Source: Adiantum capillus-veneris | Lineage: Eukaryota; Streptophyta; Polypodiopsida; Polypodiales; Pteridaceae | Direction of reading: 5' to 3' | DNA length: 64,000 nucleotides | Assembly: GCA_014529385.2 (NCBI GenBank) | Contig: CM043966.1 | Location: forward strand, 36,558,739-36,622,738 | Part shown: positions 34,861 through 45,120 of the stretch, piece after piece | Layout of the letters: the number at the start of each line of letters is the position of its first letter | How positions within the stretch are numbered: position 1 is the first letter of the stretch | Program-made: the position numbers and the translations under genes | Notes under the pieces: generated by a model | Told to the model about the DNA's origin: nothing | Database searches by the model: none | What the model saw: only the letters and a program-made list of their open reading frames with translations

Positions 34861-36193
34861 GAGTTAAAACATTGGCTATACTTGATAGTGGGGCTAGAGT
34901 AGCCATAGCCACAAAAGACATTTGGGAAAAATGGGGTAGACCAGCGCTTAGGAAAACTAGAATGAAGCTGAAACTTGCAGATGGATACACAGAAAAAACT
35001 CTGGGTATCTTAGAGCAAATTATTGTGACTTCTTGTGGAATTGAATATGAACATACATTTGCAATAGTAGATTTTGGAAAAGGGAACAATTTTGATATCA
35101 TTTTAGGAAGACCTTTCATGCGTCAACTTAAGATGGTTCAAGATTGGGGCTATGACTATATCTACTTGAGACATAAAAAGATCACCACAATAATAAGCAT
35201 AAAATACCATAGCTATAGAAATGTGAATAGAACTCCTTTAGAAGAAATTGACTCTACTATAGACAATGGGAAAAAGATATCTGTGTGGCTACAAACCAAA
35301 CAAGAACTTTGGATGTGTGGTGCTTCGAAGTGTGGAAGCTCTGTGAAGGAGGATTCCATCCTAGAAAGATCAATGGACGATGAAGCTTACATACTGGAAC
35401 CCTTTCCAGAGCAATTATTTGAGCCATTTGGATGGACTCAAATATTGGAAACCTTGGATGTGTGTGTAAATGAGCTAACTCCAACCAAGTTTTGTAATGA
35501 AGAAGGCTACGACCTAGTTTCATGTTTTATGTTGAAAGTGTTGAAGGAAGCTAATGAAGTTTGTGAGTGTGAAAGCAGAAAAAGTGAGACAGATGGCTAC
35601 ATCCTGGAGCATGAGGCAAAATTGAAAACGAAGGAAGCAGAGCAACCACAAGAATATGTCATTATTGACATACCTAAAGAAACAACAAAAGCTATTTCAA
35701 AGAAGCCAACTCCAGAAAAAGTGCAAATGAAAGTAGATGAAGGAGAAGGGCTTCCAAGTTCAACAACAAATCTTCAACAAACGCAAGATCAAAAGAAGAA
35801 CAAGGACAAGGAAGAAGATGGACTATCTCCTACGATGATCAAATTCAATTTATGCGGACAAACAGGGCTCAAGGTTACATGTTCCGCCGTTATAGATCCA
35901 GAAGCAACAAAGAATCTAATGAATTATGGAACGTGGATCATGATGGGAAAGCCACCAATCAATGAGCTAGAAGAAACAATTTACACAAGTTCAAAAATGT
36001 CGATTCCTAGCTTTGGAGTGGCAGAAGCTGTACTCAAATTGAGTACCGGGGAGTATAAAGATACTTTCCACATAATCAACTCCCATCATATCAAAGAGAG
36101 TCTGGTCCTGACAGAAAGCTGGAGGAATATCTTCTTTCGACAACAATCAAAAGCTTCAACAACAACAACAACGGTAAGACTCCATGAAGCTTC
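34861..36193 (+). CDS. Element A protease plus second retropepsin-like domain
   Basis: The frame is the continuation of gag across copia F. The first domain has LAILDSGARVAIATK and, about 75 residues on, FDIILGRPFMRQL, the two hallmarks of a retropepsin with intact DSG. A Cys-containing block follows (WMCGASKCG, FEPFGWTQILETLDVCVNE, EEGYDLV), shared with B. After a Lys/Glu-rich linker comes a second retropepsin-like unit: VTCSAVIDPEATKNLMN and, later, YKDTFHIINSHHIKESLVLTE; the catalytic triad reads DPE (35895 on), so it is probably inactive. RT should follow the first protease, as in B, but is absent. The frame is cut by the insertion at 36194. Confidence 0.8.
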
Positions 36194-36480
36194 TGTTAAC
36201 CCTCACGGCTCACGGACACCTTATGATCTATAAACGTTGTATTATTTAGAGTCAGGTACCGGGCTTGTCGGACCAATAGGAAAAGGGTAAGAGTGATCGC
36301 CAATGAGAGGCGCACTTTAACTTGGACATTCAAGGGATTAGTTGGTTAAGCATGGGCGCCCAAGTGTGAATGGGGTGAGCTCCTATAAAAGCCAACTAAA
36401 CCTAATTTTTACTCATTCTCTCATTTGTGCAATAGAAGAGTGCTCTTGCTCCATCTCCATCTTCTTCTTCTTCACCTCCT

Positions 36481-36517
<37 letters not shown>

Positions 36518-36767
36518 GAGAGTGTGTGTGCGATCGAGCATTACGAAGGCACGACGGCGGCGAAGCGGTTGAGCGCGGCACAACTGCAGCTTCTTCTTCA
36601 TCGTGGCGAGGAATCCACCACGAAGGCGAGCGTAGAGTGGTGAGTGACACACCCTTTGTTCTCTTGAGCTTGCTAGTTTAGGCTTGTTGTGTGCTTGGAG
36701 CCGTTTGTGGCTCGCATACGGTGTATTGGCAAGTCCCTTGCTTCGACAGTGCGGCAAGGAGCGCACA
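36194..36767 (+). repeat. Left LTR-like arm of the inverted element
   Basis: TGTTAACCC...GGAGCGCACA, with TATAAAA at 36384-36390 and a (GT)n(GA)n tract at about 36480-36525. It is followed at 36772 by TGGCGCCGCT, like the start of a tRNA-Asp-type primer-binding site. Confidence 0.75.
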
Positions 36768-37159
36768 TTTTTGGCGCCGCTAGGAATCCAACGCGGCGTT
36801 TCTTTACATTTCTTGGAGCGAGTGGTACGTTTCTTACAAGGCTTCTGTTTTTTAGCACTAGCTATGGTCACTAAAGAAGCTTTAGGGACCCACTTGTATG
36901 TTTTCTTCGTTACCTTAGGATGAGTCTTGTTGGAAGCGATATGAATTGCTTGTAGTATATTTAAGGGTATAGGAATTTCATCCCCCTCAGGTGTTACCCA
37001 GGTCATCCCCCTATTTCCCCAAGTATCTATGGTTGCAGCTAGGTGTACCCAATCCACATTGTCCGACTCAGTCATCCCAGGTAGGATATCCACATTTTTG
37101 GCGCCGCTGGTACGTTTGCGGCAAGGAGCACACATTTTTGGCGCCGCTGGTACGAGCAT

Positions 37160-38151
37160 TCCTTAACGGAGAGCTACGAACGGGATTACCGCAGTTTGCA
37201 CAACCAAATAGGCCTGACTCAATTATGATTGATGAGGAAAATCATGTGCAATCACTTGACTTAGATGGACACGAGTCTGTGATCGAGGTACCCATTAACG
37301 AATTAGGGCAGTATTTTGAAGGCGATGAGTCTAATGCGACCCTACCCATCACTACCAAGGGATTAACTATAAAGGGAATTCTTGATGGTGGTGCGGGAGT
37401 TAGCATCGTTACAAAAGATTGTTGGGAATCCATGGGAAAACCCCGCCTCAGTGTTACTAACATTGTGGTAAAGACGGCAAATGGTACCATAGCCAAACCT
37501 ATGGGGATGCTCAAGGATCTTAAGATCAAAGTTCTAGGACACAAGGTACGACATACGTTCATTGTAATGGATTTCTCTAAACACCTTACGTCATATGAAA
37601 TGATTTTAGGACGACCATTCATGAGGGAAGCACAAATGGTTCACGATTGGTCTAAAAATCATGTCTATTTGCAATTCCAAGACTCTGTCCTTAGAGTGGA
37701 TTTGGTGACTGGTAAGGTACACCCCTTAGGGAGTAAAACCATTATTGATCATCCCTCTGACACCACAGTTCACTCGGCCCCACTACAATATTGTTACACT
37801 TGTAAGAAGGATACAGACATTGGCCAAGATTCTCCTTATATGGATATCCTACCTGGGATGACTGAGTCGGACAATGTGGATTGGGTACACCTAGCTGCAA
37901 CCATAGATACTTGGGGAAATAGGGGGACGACCTGGGTAACACCTGAGGGGGATGAAATTCCTATACCCTTAAATATGCTACAAGCAATTCATATCGCTTC
38001 CAACAAGACTCATCCTAAGGTAACGAAGAAAACATACAAGTGGGTCCCTAAAGCTTCTTTAGTGACCATAGCTAGTGCTAAAAAACAGAAGCCTTGTAAG
38101 AAACGTACCACTCGCTCCAAGAAATGTAAAGAAACGCTGCGTTGGATTCCT
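37160..38151 (+). CDS. Retropepsin-like protein of the inverted element
   Basis: The open frame runs from the centre into the right arm. After NGELRTGLPQFAQPNRPD it has INELGQYFEGDESNATLP, then GILDGGAGVSIVTK (active site DGG, 37384 on) and YEMILGRPFMREAQM, so it matches the protease of A and B closely in order and spacing. Then comes MDILPGMTESDNVDWVHLA and a Lys-rich segment. The last 100 or so residues lie in the inverted arm, so the same peptide is also encoded on the minus strand at 36782-37092. The frame runs on into antisense LTR to 38457, which is unlikely to be real. No gag, RT or integrase is present. Confidence 0.7.
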
Positions 38152-38165
38152 AGCGGCGCCAAAAA

Positions 38166-38416
38166 TGTGCGCTCCTTGCCGCACTGTCGAAGCAAGGGAC
38201 TTGCCAATACACCGTATGCGAGCCACAAACGGCTCCAAGCACACAACAAGCCTAAACTAGCAAGCTCAAGAGAACAAAGGGTGTGTCACTCACCGCTCTA
38301 CGCTCGCCTTCGTGGTGGATTCCTCGCCGCGATGAAGAAGAAGCTGCAGTCGTGCCACGCTCAACCGCTTCGCCGCCGTCGTGCCTTCGTAATGCTCGAT
38401 CGCACACACACTCTCC

Positions 38417-38448
<32 letters not shown>

Positions 38449-38735
38449 AGGAGGTGAAGAAGAAGAAGATGGAGATGGAGCAAGAGCACTCTTCTATTGC
38501 ACAAATGAGAGAATGAGTAAAAATTAGGTTTAGTTGGCTTTTATAGGAGCTCACCCCATTCACACTTGGGCGCCCATGCTTAACCAACTAATCCCTTGAA
38601 TGTCCAAGTTAAAGTGCGCCTCTCATTGGCGATCACTCTTACCCTTTTCCTATTGGTCCGACAAGCCCGGTACCTGACTCTAAATAATACAACGTTTATA
38701 GATCATAGGGTGTCCGTGAGCCGTGAGGGTTAACA
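38166..38735 (-). repeat. Right LTR-like arm of the inverted element, opposite orientation
   Basis: Reverse complement of the left arm, with small differences mainly in the length of the GT/GA tract (about 38400-38450). The TATA box lies on the minus strand at 38540-38546, so the two promoters face each other. Confidence 0.75.
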
Positions 38736-38740
38736 GCTTC

Positions 38741-39976
38741 TCAAATACATGCAGAGAAGAAATGCTAACCATCGCGGAAAAAGGTAAAGAAAAGGTAAAC
38801 ATTGAAGTATATCAACCTCGCCAGACGACTTTACCTTCAACGAGCTTCCATCAAATTTCCCACGAAGCCTCTACATCAAGAGCCACACCATCAACAATGC
38901 AATGGAAACCAAAGAAAAAAGTCTATCAACCAAAGTTTCCATCACAAAAAAGCATCCAGAAAAAGCCGAAGAATGTCGAGCAAGTGTTAATATCCAAAGA
39001 GCACATCCAAATCAAAGGCCCAGTTTGGATACATGAAACACGGGTTCAACCACAACAACAAAAGGTGACAGGGTGGATAGCATCAAATGAGTCAATGACT
39101 ACTCAAGGCTACTTCCAAGGAAACATTAATGTTTGGGCCAAAAAGCCTAAAGTAACAGCATGGACCTACCTACCTCAACCAACGAGTTCTACAAGGAAGA
39201 AGACGCGCTATCAACAGAATACAAAATACGCAGGCAAGCGAAAGAACACCAACAAAAGGCAAACAAAAAGACCTTCCAAGCGGGCAACGCGAAAAGTTTG
39301 GGTACCGAAATCATACTTCAACAAAGATACCCAACACAAACAGGTGAATCAGCGGATAATTCCAGTAAAGCTACTTGAAGCACAAGGATTCTATGAAGGT
39401 AACACCCAAATATGGTTACCCAACGTAGTTGCTCAACCTAGAGCCACTAAGAGCAACCAAGTAGCAAAGGACCCCACACAAAGACAATCAACAACAACAA
39501 AGAGCCAATGGAGACCAATTACAACCAAGGCTGCTTCAATCTACAGATGGATACCTTGTCATCAATTACAAAAGCAAGGCTTTTACAACGGAAATCATCA
39601 GGTTTGGATACCAAAGCCTAGTGTCCATCAAATTATACAAGAAGATAAAATGCCAAAGACGGTCACACAAGGACCAAAAACAAGATGGGTTTCAAAACTG
39701 ATAGTGGAAACTCAATCACAGAGAACCCACACATCTCGACAATCGCTTCTCATGGAAATTAATGCAAAGGCTAAATCAAGCCCTATCAGAGCTGAAGGAC
39801 TTGTTTTACAAAGAAGTATCAACATACAACAAGCAAGTCAAGAGGAGCCAAAATATGCCAACCTACTCGACAAAATGGTGGCATCCAAAGACCAAAGCAA
39901 TGATAGAGGCCTTAATCTCAAGAACTTATGGCATTGGGTTTCAGGCCATGAACAGGTAAGTCCAAGTCTCCATTAA
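38741..39976 (+). CDS. Trp/Pro/Lys repeat protein of element A
   Basis: About 410 codons continuing after the inverted-LTR insertion, starting SNTCREEMLTIAEKGKEK. It is very basic and has three spaced modules of the form QGFYxGNxQVWIPK (QGYFQGNINVWAKK, QGFYEGNTQIWLPN, QGFYNGNHQVWIPK, at about residues 128, 221 and 285 counted from 38723). Between them are VWVPKSYF, SQWRPI and RWIPCHQL. B has a shorter, more decayed relative after integrase (VWIKKR, IWLPKDKL, WKWQPKL, WHWKPVK). Position after pol suggests an extra element-specific protein, perhaps nucleic-acid binding by charge. The frame relation to the part before the insertion is off by one. I do not recognise the family. Confidence 0.65.
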   Translation, partial: SNTCREEMLTIAEKGKEKVNIEVYQPRQTTLPSTSFHQISHEASTSRATPSTMQWKPKKKVYQPKFPSQKSIQKKPKNVEQVLISKEHIQIKGPVWIHETRVQPQQQKVTGWIASNESMTTQGYFQGNINVWAKKPKVTAWTYLPQPTSSTRKKTRYQQNTKYAGKRKNTNKRQTKRPSKRATRKVWVPKSYFNKDTQHKQVNQRIIPVKLLEAQGFYEGNTQIWLPNVVAQPRATKSNQVAKDPTQRQSTTTKSQWRPITTKAASIYRWIPCHQLQKQGFYNGNHQVWIPKPSVHQIIQEDKMPKTVTQGPKTRWVSKLIVETQSQRTHTSRQSLLMEINAKAKSSPIRAEGLVLQRSINIQQASQEEPKYANLLDKMVASKDQSNDRGLNLKNLWHWVSGHEQVSPSLH

Positions 39977-40620
39977 AAATACATGGCATAAAAGTCAAGA
40001 GTCGGGCAGTTGAGCCACGAAATGAGCAAGGCATTAGTCCCAAAACTTCAAGTAATATTCTCTGTGGTCTAAGAGTCTTAGCTATTCTAGGTACTGCTCA
40101 AGGTGGAGGAGTTGAGCATATTTATGTTGTGTCGCTCATGCTGGTATAGGTGAGCATTAGAGTCCAAGTCTATATATTTTAAGTTTGGTAAAGTGAAGAA
40201 GAGAGTCCAAAAGACACTCATGCACTATGCATAGTGAGTAATGAGTGGAGAAGCTTCAACATTAAAAACCCTTCTTGGAAATGTGGAAGCTATTGAGATG
40301 TCCTTGGATATCACACGTGCTACATTTGTTCCTTGAAGCACCCAACAACTCATTTTTCACACCGCATGATTTTCTTGAAAGAACTCTTGTGTGCATATAG
40401 AGTGTCCCATAATTGGCACTTGCATTACGCACTCTTACTTTATTTCTCCCAAGCACTCACCTTGCATGAACAGCTACTCAACTTCCAAGTGTTCAACCCC
40501 AATAAGAGCGTATACTAAAGGCATTTTTTCCCATTGGGTTTTTCCCTTTGGTCATTCAGGTTCTAGACCCTAATTTAGAAACACCCATCACTATTATATT
40601 GTATATATTTCTTCCATCAA
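39977..40620 (+). other. Non-coding gap in element A, possible intron or LTR remnant
   Basis: The repeat ORF ends at CATGAACAG/GTAAGTCC (39960), a textbook plant splice donor. Coding potential returns at about 40621. Near 40520-40555 the sequence GGCATTTTTTCCCATTGGG resembles a segment common in copia LTRs. Whether this is an intron, an untranslated stretch or a decayed insertion cannot be decided. Confidence 0.4.
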
Positions 40621-41103
40621 ATGAAACCAATAAAGAATTTGTTACACGATCTTCAAAGAGATAAAGTGGGGCCCCATTGTTCTCAACTACGCTTCGACAA
40701 GAGCAGCTCTTATCTTCAAATATACCAACAAAGCTCTATTGATAAAGTGGCAAATAAAATCAAATTGGAAATGCCATTGCACACATGTCAAAGTCTCAAA
40801 CATTTTGAGATACGAGCTCCAATAAAAATTCAATTGTACAACGAGGCAAAGTATCCAAAGAAGCAGGTATCATCGACCAACTGCACAAATGGAAAGGTAA
40901 AGCAGGATGTGCAACAACATGCACAAATGCTTCGTCCACAACATCCAAATCACAAAGAACGTATGTTCGTCAATCAAAGGCAAATGGGCACCCCATTTGA
41001 ACAAGCAAAGCATGCCAGATATAACTCAATCAAGGAAGGGGGGAGTCTCTTCAACAAACAGACCAGACTGCAAATGGTCGTGTCAAGGGACGACACGAGC
41101 TAG
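40621..41103 (+). CDS. C-terminal ORF of element A, unknown
   Basis: 160 codons (MKPIKNLLHDLQRDKVGPHC...), basic, Gln/His-rich, ending VVSRDDTS at 41101-41103, directly on the polypurine tract. Its last part matches in position the end of the B reading frame (PSSGTTQTKKGE). A second purine tract (AAGGAAGGGGGGAG) lies inside it at about 41033-41046. No domain is recognised; it may be the last exon or end of the preceding protein. Confidence 0.5.
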   Translation: MKPIKNLLHDLQRDKVGPHCSQLRFDKSSSYLQIYQQSSIDKVANKIKLEMPLHTCQSLKHFEIRAPIKIQLYNEAKYPKKQVSSTNCTNGKVKQDVQQHAQMLRPQHPNHKERMFVNQRQMGTPFEQAKHARYNSIKEGGSLFNKQTRLQMVVSRDDTS

Positions 41104-41114
41104 GAAGGGGGGAG
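41102..41114 (+). other. Polypurine tract before LTR2
   Basis: AGGAAGGGGGGAG immediately before TGTTTGG. The same tract precedes LTR3 (56191-56204). Confidence 0.85.
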
Positions 41115-42050
41115 TGTTTGGAGGTGATAACAACATACAAGTGCCCACCTAGCCAAGGCGCCCATTGGGCAGCTGGCCAAAGTTTTGATGTGGTCACATT
41201 ATTTTTCCGATGTTTAATACATCAAACCCTGTAAAAGTCTAATGATAATCGCCTATGTCAAGTCTGAGTCAAAGATGTAATTTTTCCAATGATGTATGTA
41301 AACGTCCATGAGAAGTTGGCCGCCGGCCACTTTAGAAAGCCCTAGGTATATAATACACTAAGGTTAGTGGGAAAGGGGAGATTATTTTTTGAAGCTAAGG
41401 GACTACTGCATTACGTACATAGAGCTACCTCTTTGCTCCAACTTGTAATCATCGCTTCTAGGGCTACGATACTCCAAATTCAATTTTCTTTCTTGCATTG
41501 TGTTCCTCTTACTCTGCTCTTTCATTCAAGTGTAAGCATTCAAGATTCGGTGAAGATTTCAAACGCATCCGTTTAGGCCTTAAATCGCTGTTTTGAGTGT
41601 TTATATGCGTATTTTATGTTGTTTTGACCCTAGGAGAGGCTTTAGGGACCCAAAAACGGCCCTTTAGGATCATCTGTTTACTGTTTTTGCGTACTGTGGG
41701 ACGAACGATCGTGATCTTTGTACCTCTCCAGAATGCTGTGATAGTGATAGGATATGTTCCTGATAGTCCCTTGTAGCTTCCCTTCAAGTTTCGTGCGATT
41801 CCGATATGATTTGCATGGTAAACGGGCGTGATGACTGTAGAGCTGTGTAGAAGGACATAGGCAGATTACTTGGCTTTAGTGCGATTGATTTGCTTGTATA
41901 GTTAGTAGTTGCATCTCTTTGAGTTCACTTCATTAGGGTTGACATCCTAGTGAGTTTCCATGCCTCATCCGAGTCGCTTCCCCTGTATCAATAATTTTAT
42001 GTTGATGCTTGAGAGCTATGCTATGGACGTCCGTCGCGGCGACCCGCAAA
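41115..42050 (+). repeat. LTR2, 3' LTR of element A
   Basis: It starts TGTTTGGAGGTGATAACAAC and is highly similar to LTR1 over its whole length (TATA box at 41347-41355, motif variant CGATCGTGATCTTTGTACC at 41706-41724). It stops at CCCGCAAA, two bases short of the expected CA, and passes straight into gag sequence of element B with no PBS. Confidence 0.9.
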
Positions 42051-42110
42051 TAGAGAGCAACCCACAACATTCATGATGCCCAAGAACGATTAAGTCGAGA
42101 CTCAGGAGCA

Positions 42111-43526
42111 ATGAGACTGATCGCAGACCATAGACGGATTAGGCCATCCCAAGTAGCGAAGTGCATGCCAAAGAAGTATAGCGGATCAGGGGATCCATAT
42201 GCCCATGTATCGCTCTTCAAGCAAGTCTTAAGAGTAGAACAAATCACTGATTTCCATACTCAATACGAGGGATTCGGGCTGACCTTGGAAGCGACGGCCT
42301 TAACATGGTTTCAACCTTTGAACCCTGAAACTTGTCCAAATATTGAACATGTATTGCTCGAGTTCGCGGAAGAATTCTCAAAACGAGGTATAAATCGTAA
42401 TACTTTATCGCAAATATATGCTTTTAAATAAAGGGAGAATGAAAAAGTGAAGGAAGCAACCTTGAGATTCAAGCAATACATTAAGAGGTGCCCAAGGAGG
42501 GAATTACCGCAGAATGAGAGATTGTCTCTGCTCTTCATTGAAGGACTTAGGAATGAAACCTTGAAAAAGGACCTTTACTTGAAGGCCTGTAGCACATTTC
42601 AATAGGTTACAAGGGAAGCGTTATATCTTGTTGATAACTGCAAAGCATATGGGGAAGTGTCAGAGGATATTGATTCAGTAACCAGTGGCTCTTCATCGAT
42701 TAAAAGCGAACCCTCTACCAAGAAAGATGCTCAGGCATCCTTGATGCCGACAGCTGACCAAATGATAGAGGAGGTAACGAAGAGAATGCAGCAACATATG
42801 AGATCAAATCCGGTGATGAGACAATATCAGACAAGGAAGTGTGACATATGTGGGGGGGATCACCCAACACCGTGGTGCACACAATAGCCGAAAGCACTAG
42901 TTGCGAATGGACAAGTGCTGAAATGGTGCGCCATAGAGCAAAAATGGACAAATCATAGCACGGAAGAGTGTTTTTATAACAAAAACTATGTGAGAGAAAG
43001 ACCGTATGGACCTCCAGCAGGACCATCCCAACCACCTCCTCCAAGATATCAAGTTGGACCAAATATGAATCTGGTAGCAGGAGCAGACAGACCTCAACCT
43101 GTGTTGGGTCAACAACCTCCATTACCACAGGAAAATAGAGCCATGATTAGGTATGATCAACCTTGCGAAGAATCACAAGGAACGAATAGTACACTTCAAG
43201 TATCTTATTATGAGGAACCGAATGAACCTTACACAATAGAACATGAATCACAAATGTACACAGACGAAGCCTATCAACCGTGGAGAAATAGCGAAGGTAT
43301 GGCACCACCAATGTATGTAGCACAACCTTCGAGAGATCAATATTTGGTGGATGAAAGAATGCTAATGTTCATTGCGAACCAGAATTACAAACCAAGAGGG
43401 TATCCTAATAGGGCAGGACAACCTATGGGACCACCTCCTCAAAATCAACCACCAATTGGACAGTGCTATAAATGTGAAAGTACAGATCATTGGGAGCGTA
43501 ACTGCCCTTTCAAGGCAAAAGAGTGA
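42111..43526 (+). pseudogene. Gag of element B
   Basis: One frame from 42111 to 43526 is interrupted by a TAA (42429), a TAG near 42604, a TAG (42885) and ends in a TGA (43524). The core reads YSGSGDPYAHVSLFKQVLR, QYEGFGLTLEATALTWFQPL and FAEEFSKRGINRNTLSQIYAFK. Three knuckle-like motifs follow: CDICGGDHPTPWC (three residues before His), WCAIEQKWTNHSTEEC (one Cys missing, as in A) and CYKCESTDHWERNC (normal spacing). Between them is a Pro/Gln-rich linker. A frameshift links it to the next frame. It forms the RNA-packaging particle. Confidence 0.88.
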
Positions 43527-45114
43527 AACTTTTTGGGTTTTGTGACAGATGTGGTGTGAATCACATATTGCAAGATTGCCCAAAGAATCCGAACAACAAG
43601 GGAAAAGCAACTATGAATATTGTGGGGGTGGTACCAAGTGCAAGCAGCGGATCAAAAACCGATCCCATGATCCAAATCAATGCGATAACCAGAGCCCAAG
43701 CCAAGGACTTAGGGAAAAACGAGCCCTTGGAGGAAAAGGTCGAGTTGCCGATACCCACAGAAAATGAGATTTTATCCGTGAGAACCCAACGAAAATCCTG
43801 GAAGGTGAAACGAGACAGGATGAAAACAAGAAGGTTGAAAACCCAAATTGCCATGCAAAACGAATTACATGAAACGAAGGAGCAACTAAAACAAGAGAGA
43901 GAGAGAGTAAAACTGTTGAGGGTAACAACAAGCCGAGGAAAGCGTCCTCAGGGGGATCAGTCTTGGGTGAGAAAGTGCTAGAGCCTTTAGATACTCTATT
44001 ACAAGCGTACGAAGCAAAGCTAAAAACAAACCAAACCTTAGAGCAAAGATGGTTAACTTATCCTCAACTAGAAGTGGAAACGAAGCATTTGGAAATGTGT
44101 AAACACCTCATTGAAATAGCCCAGGCGTTGATGGAACCTAAGGTGGTTAGAACCCCAGAACAAGAAGTGCTAATTCACAAAGAGCGAGAAAAACTAAAAA
44201 TCGATGAACCAAAACAAGTAAATGGACCCAGGCCTGAAACGATATTGCCATTGGATCACCAAGTGGTGCCAAACACCACTGATGACGCTAAGTCAATGAC
44301 GATAATGCCAATTCCAGAAGTTGAAGAACAATGGCCACAACACTTATGGGAAACCATTAGAAACAGAAAGAACGAAAGCGCGACGTTACAGTTTGCTCCA
44401 ATTCCTGAGATTAACCTGGATAACGGATTTTATCCAGCCGATATACAATTGTTGTATGGGGATGCGAGAACGGAGGTTTCGATGGAAAGCAAAGCTCAAT
44501 CCTTGAAAACCCTGCCTTCATTTATAGGTGAACACGAGCCACAATTGGAGATAAGGTTAGTTCCATCCCAGATGAGAACTATTCCACATATGGTTGACTC
44601 AAAAAGTCTTCAAGAGATGCTGTCGACACCTATAACATGCACAATCACACTGTCAGAACTCTTGAGAGTCAGTCCACACTTATGGGAAGACATGGGAAAA
44701 CATTTGGAGCACAAAGGAATAAAGATTCCTCTTCAGACAAACCCTACGGGAGAAGAAAACAAACGGGAAGGTAAAACCAAAGCTCAACCAGTGCCCATAA
44801 ACAAGGTCGGAGATTACTGTGAAGGCGAGGAGGGTAATACAACCTTACCTGTTGAATATCAGGATATAAAAACAATAGCTATCCTAAACAGTGGAGCGGG
44901 GGTGGCGATTGCTACAAAGCAAATCTGGGAGAAATGGGGCTGTCTAGCTCTTAGGAAAACGAGAATGAAACTGCAACTCGCAGATGGGTATGTAGAGAGA
45001 CCATTGGGAATTATGGACCAAATAGTTGTAACTTCGTGTGGAATTAACTATGAGCACACCTTTGCTATGGTGGATTTCGGAAAAACGAGCAACTTCGACA
45101 TTATTTTGGGGTAA
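43523..45114 (+). pseudogene. Gag C-terminus and protease of element B
   Basis: The frame begins KLFGFCDRCGVNHILQDCPKNPNNKGK, a further knuckle with three residues before His. After KSWKVKRDRMK and the ETKEQLKQER helix a frameshift near 43970 leads to the frame 43963-45114, with VLEPLDTLLQAYEAKLKTNQ and ELLRVSPHLWEDMG. The protease starts at NKVGDYCEGEEGNTTLP and has IAILNSGAGVAIATK, where Asn replaces the catalytic Asp (44887), then FDIILG and a stop at 45112. The same frame continues into the next feature (PFMPQLKMIQDWGYD). Confidence 0.88.
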
Positions 45115-45120
45115 CCTTTT

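Larger units (their letters stand above)
36194..38735. mobile_element. Inverted-LTR element (2.5 kb) with protease ORF
   Basis: The outer 0.9 kb on each side are inverted copies: 36194-37092 against 37841-38735. The ends are TGTTAACCCTCACGG and its reverse complement, and the 5-bp GCTTC flanks both sides (36189-36193, 38736-38740). Each arm starts with an LTR-like segment (36194-36767; 38166-38735) with a TATA box, then a PBS-like TGGCGCCGCT, then about 310 bp of coding-type sequence. The 748-bp centre contains two more LTR-end/PBS fragments and a retropepsin ORF. The TG/CA ends, 5-bp duplication and PBS point to retrotransposon integration, but with two U3 ends outward. Confidence 0.85.
12184..42050 (+). 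mobile_element. Element A: large non-autonomous gypsy element (gag and proteases, no RT or integrase)
   Basis: Order: LTR1, PBS, a long leader with the motif array, gag (26690-29585), protease (34872 on), second retropepsin-like domain (to 36193), Trp/Pro/Lys repeat ORF (38741-39976), C-terminal ORF (40621-41103), polypurine tract (41102-41114), LTR2. Element E is inserted in the leader, copia F in the protease, and the inverted-LTR element after the second protease. No RT, RNase H or integrase sequence is found between the protease and the repeat ORF, while sibling B has all three there. A probably relied on enzymes from a B-like element. Confidence 0.75.

Noticed and set aside
36991-38457. 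A 488-codon protein including the whole right arm
   Set aside because: Its last part is antisense to an LTR and includes the GT/GA tract; only the protease part is believable.
36194-38735. A DNA transposon (foldback or MULE-like) with long terminal inverted repeats
   Set aside because: TG/CA ends, 5-bp target duplication, PBS-like sequence beside each arm and a retropepsin ORF fit a retrotransposon product better; not fully excluded.
40500-40620. A solo copia LTR in element A
   Set aside because: GGCATTTTTTCCCATTGGG is suggestive, but I could not find both TG/CA ends or a target duplication.
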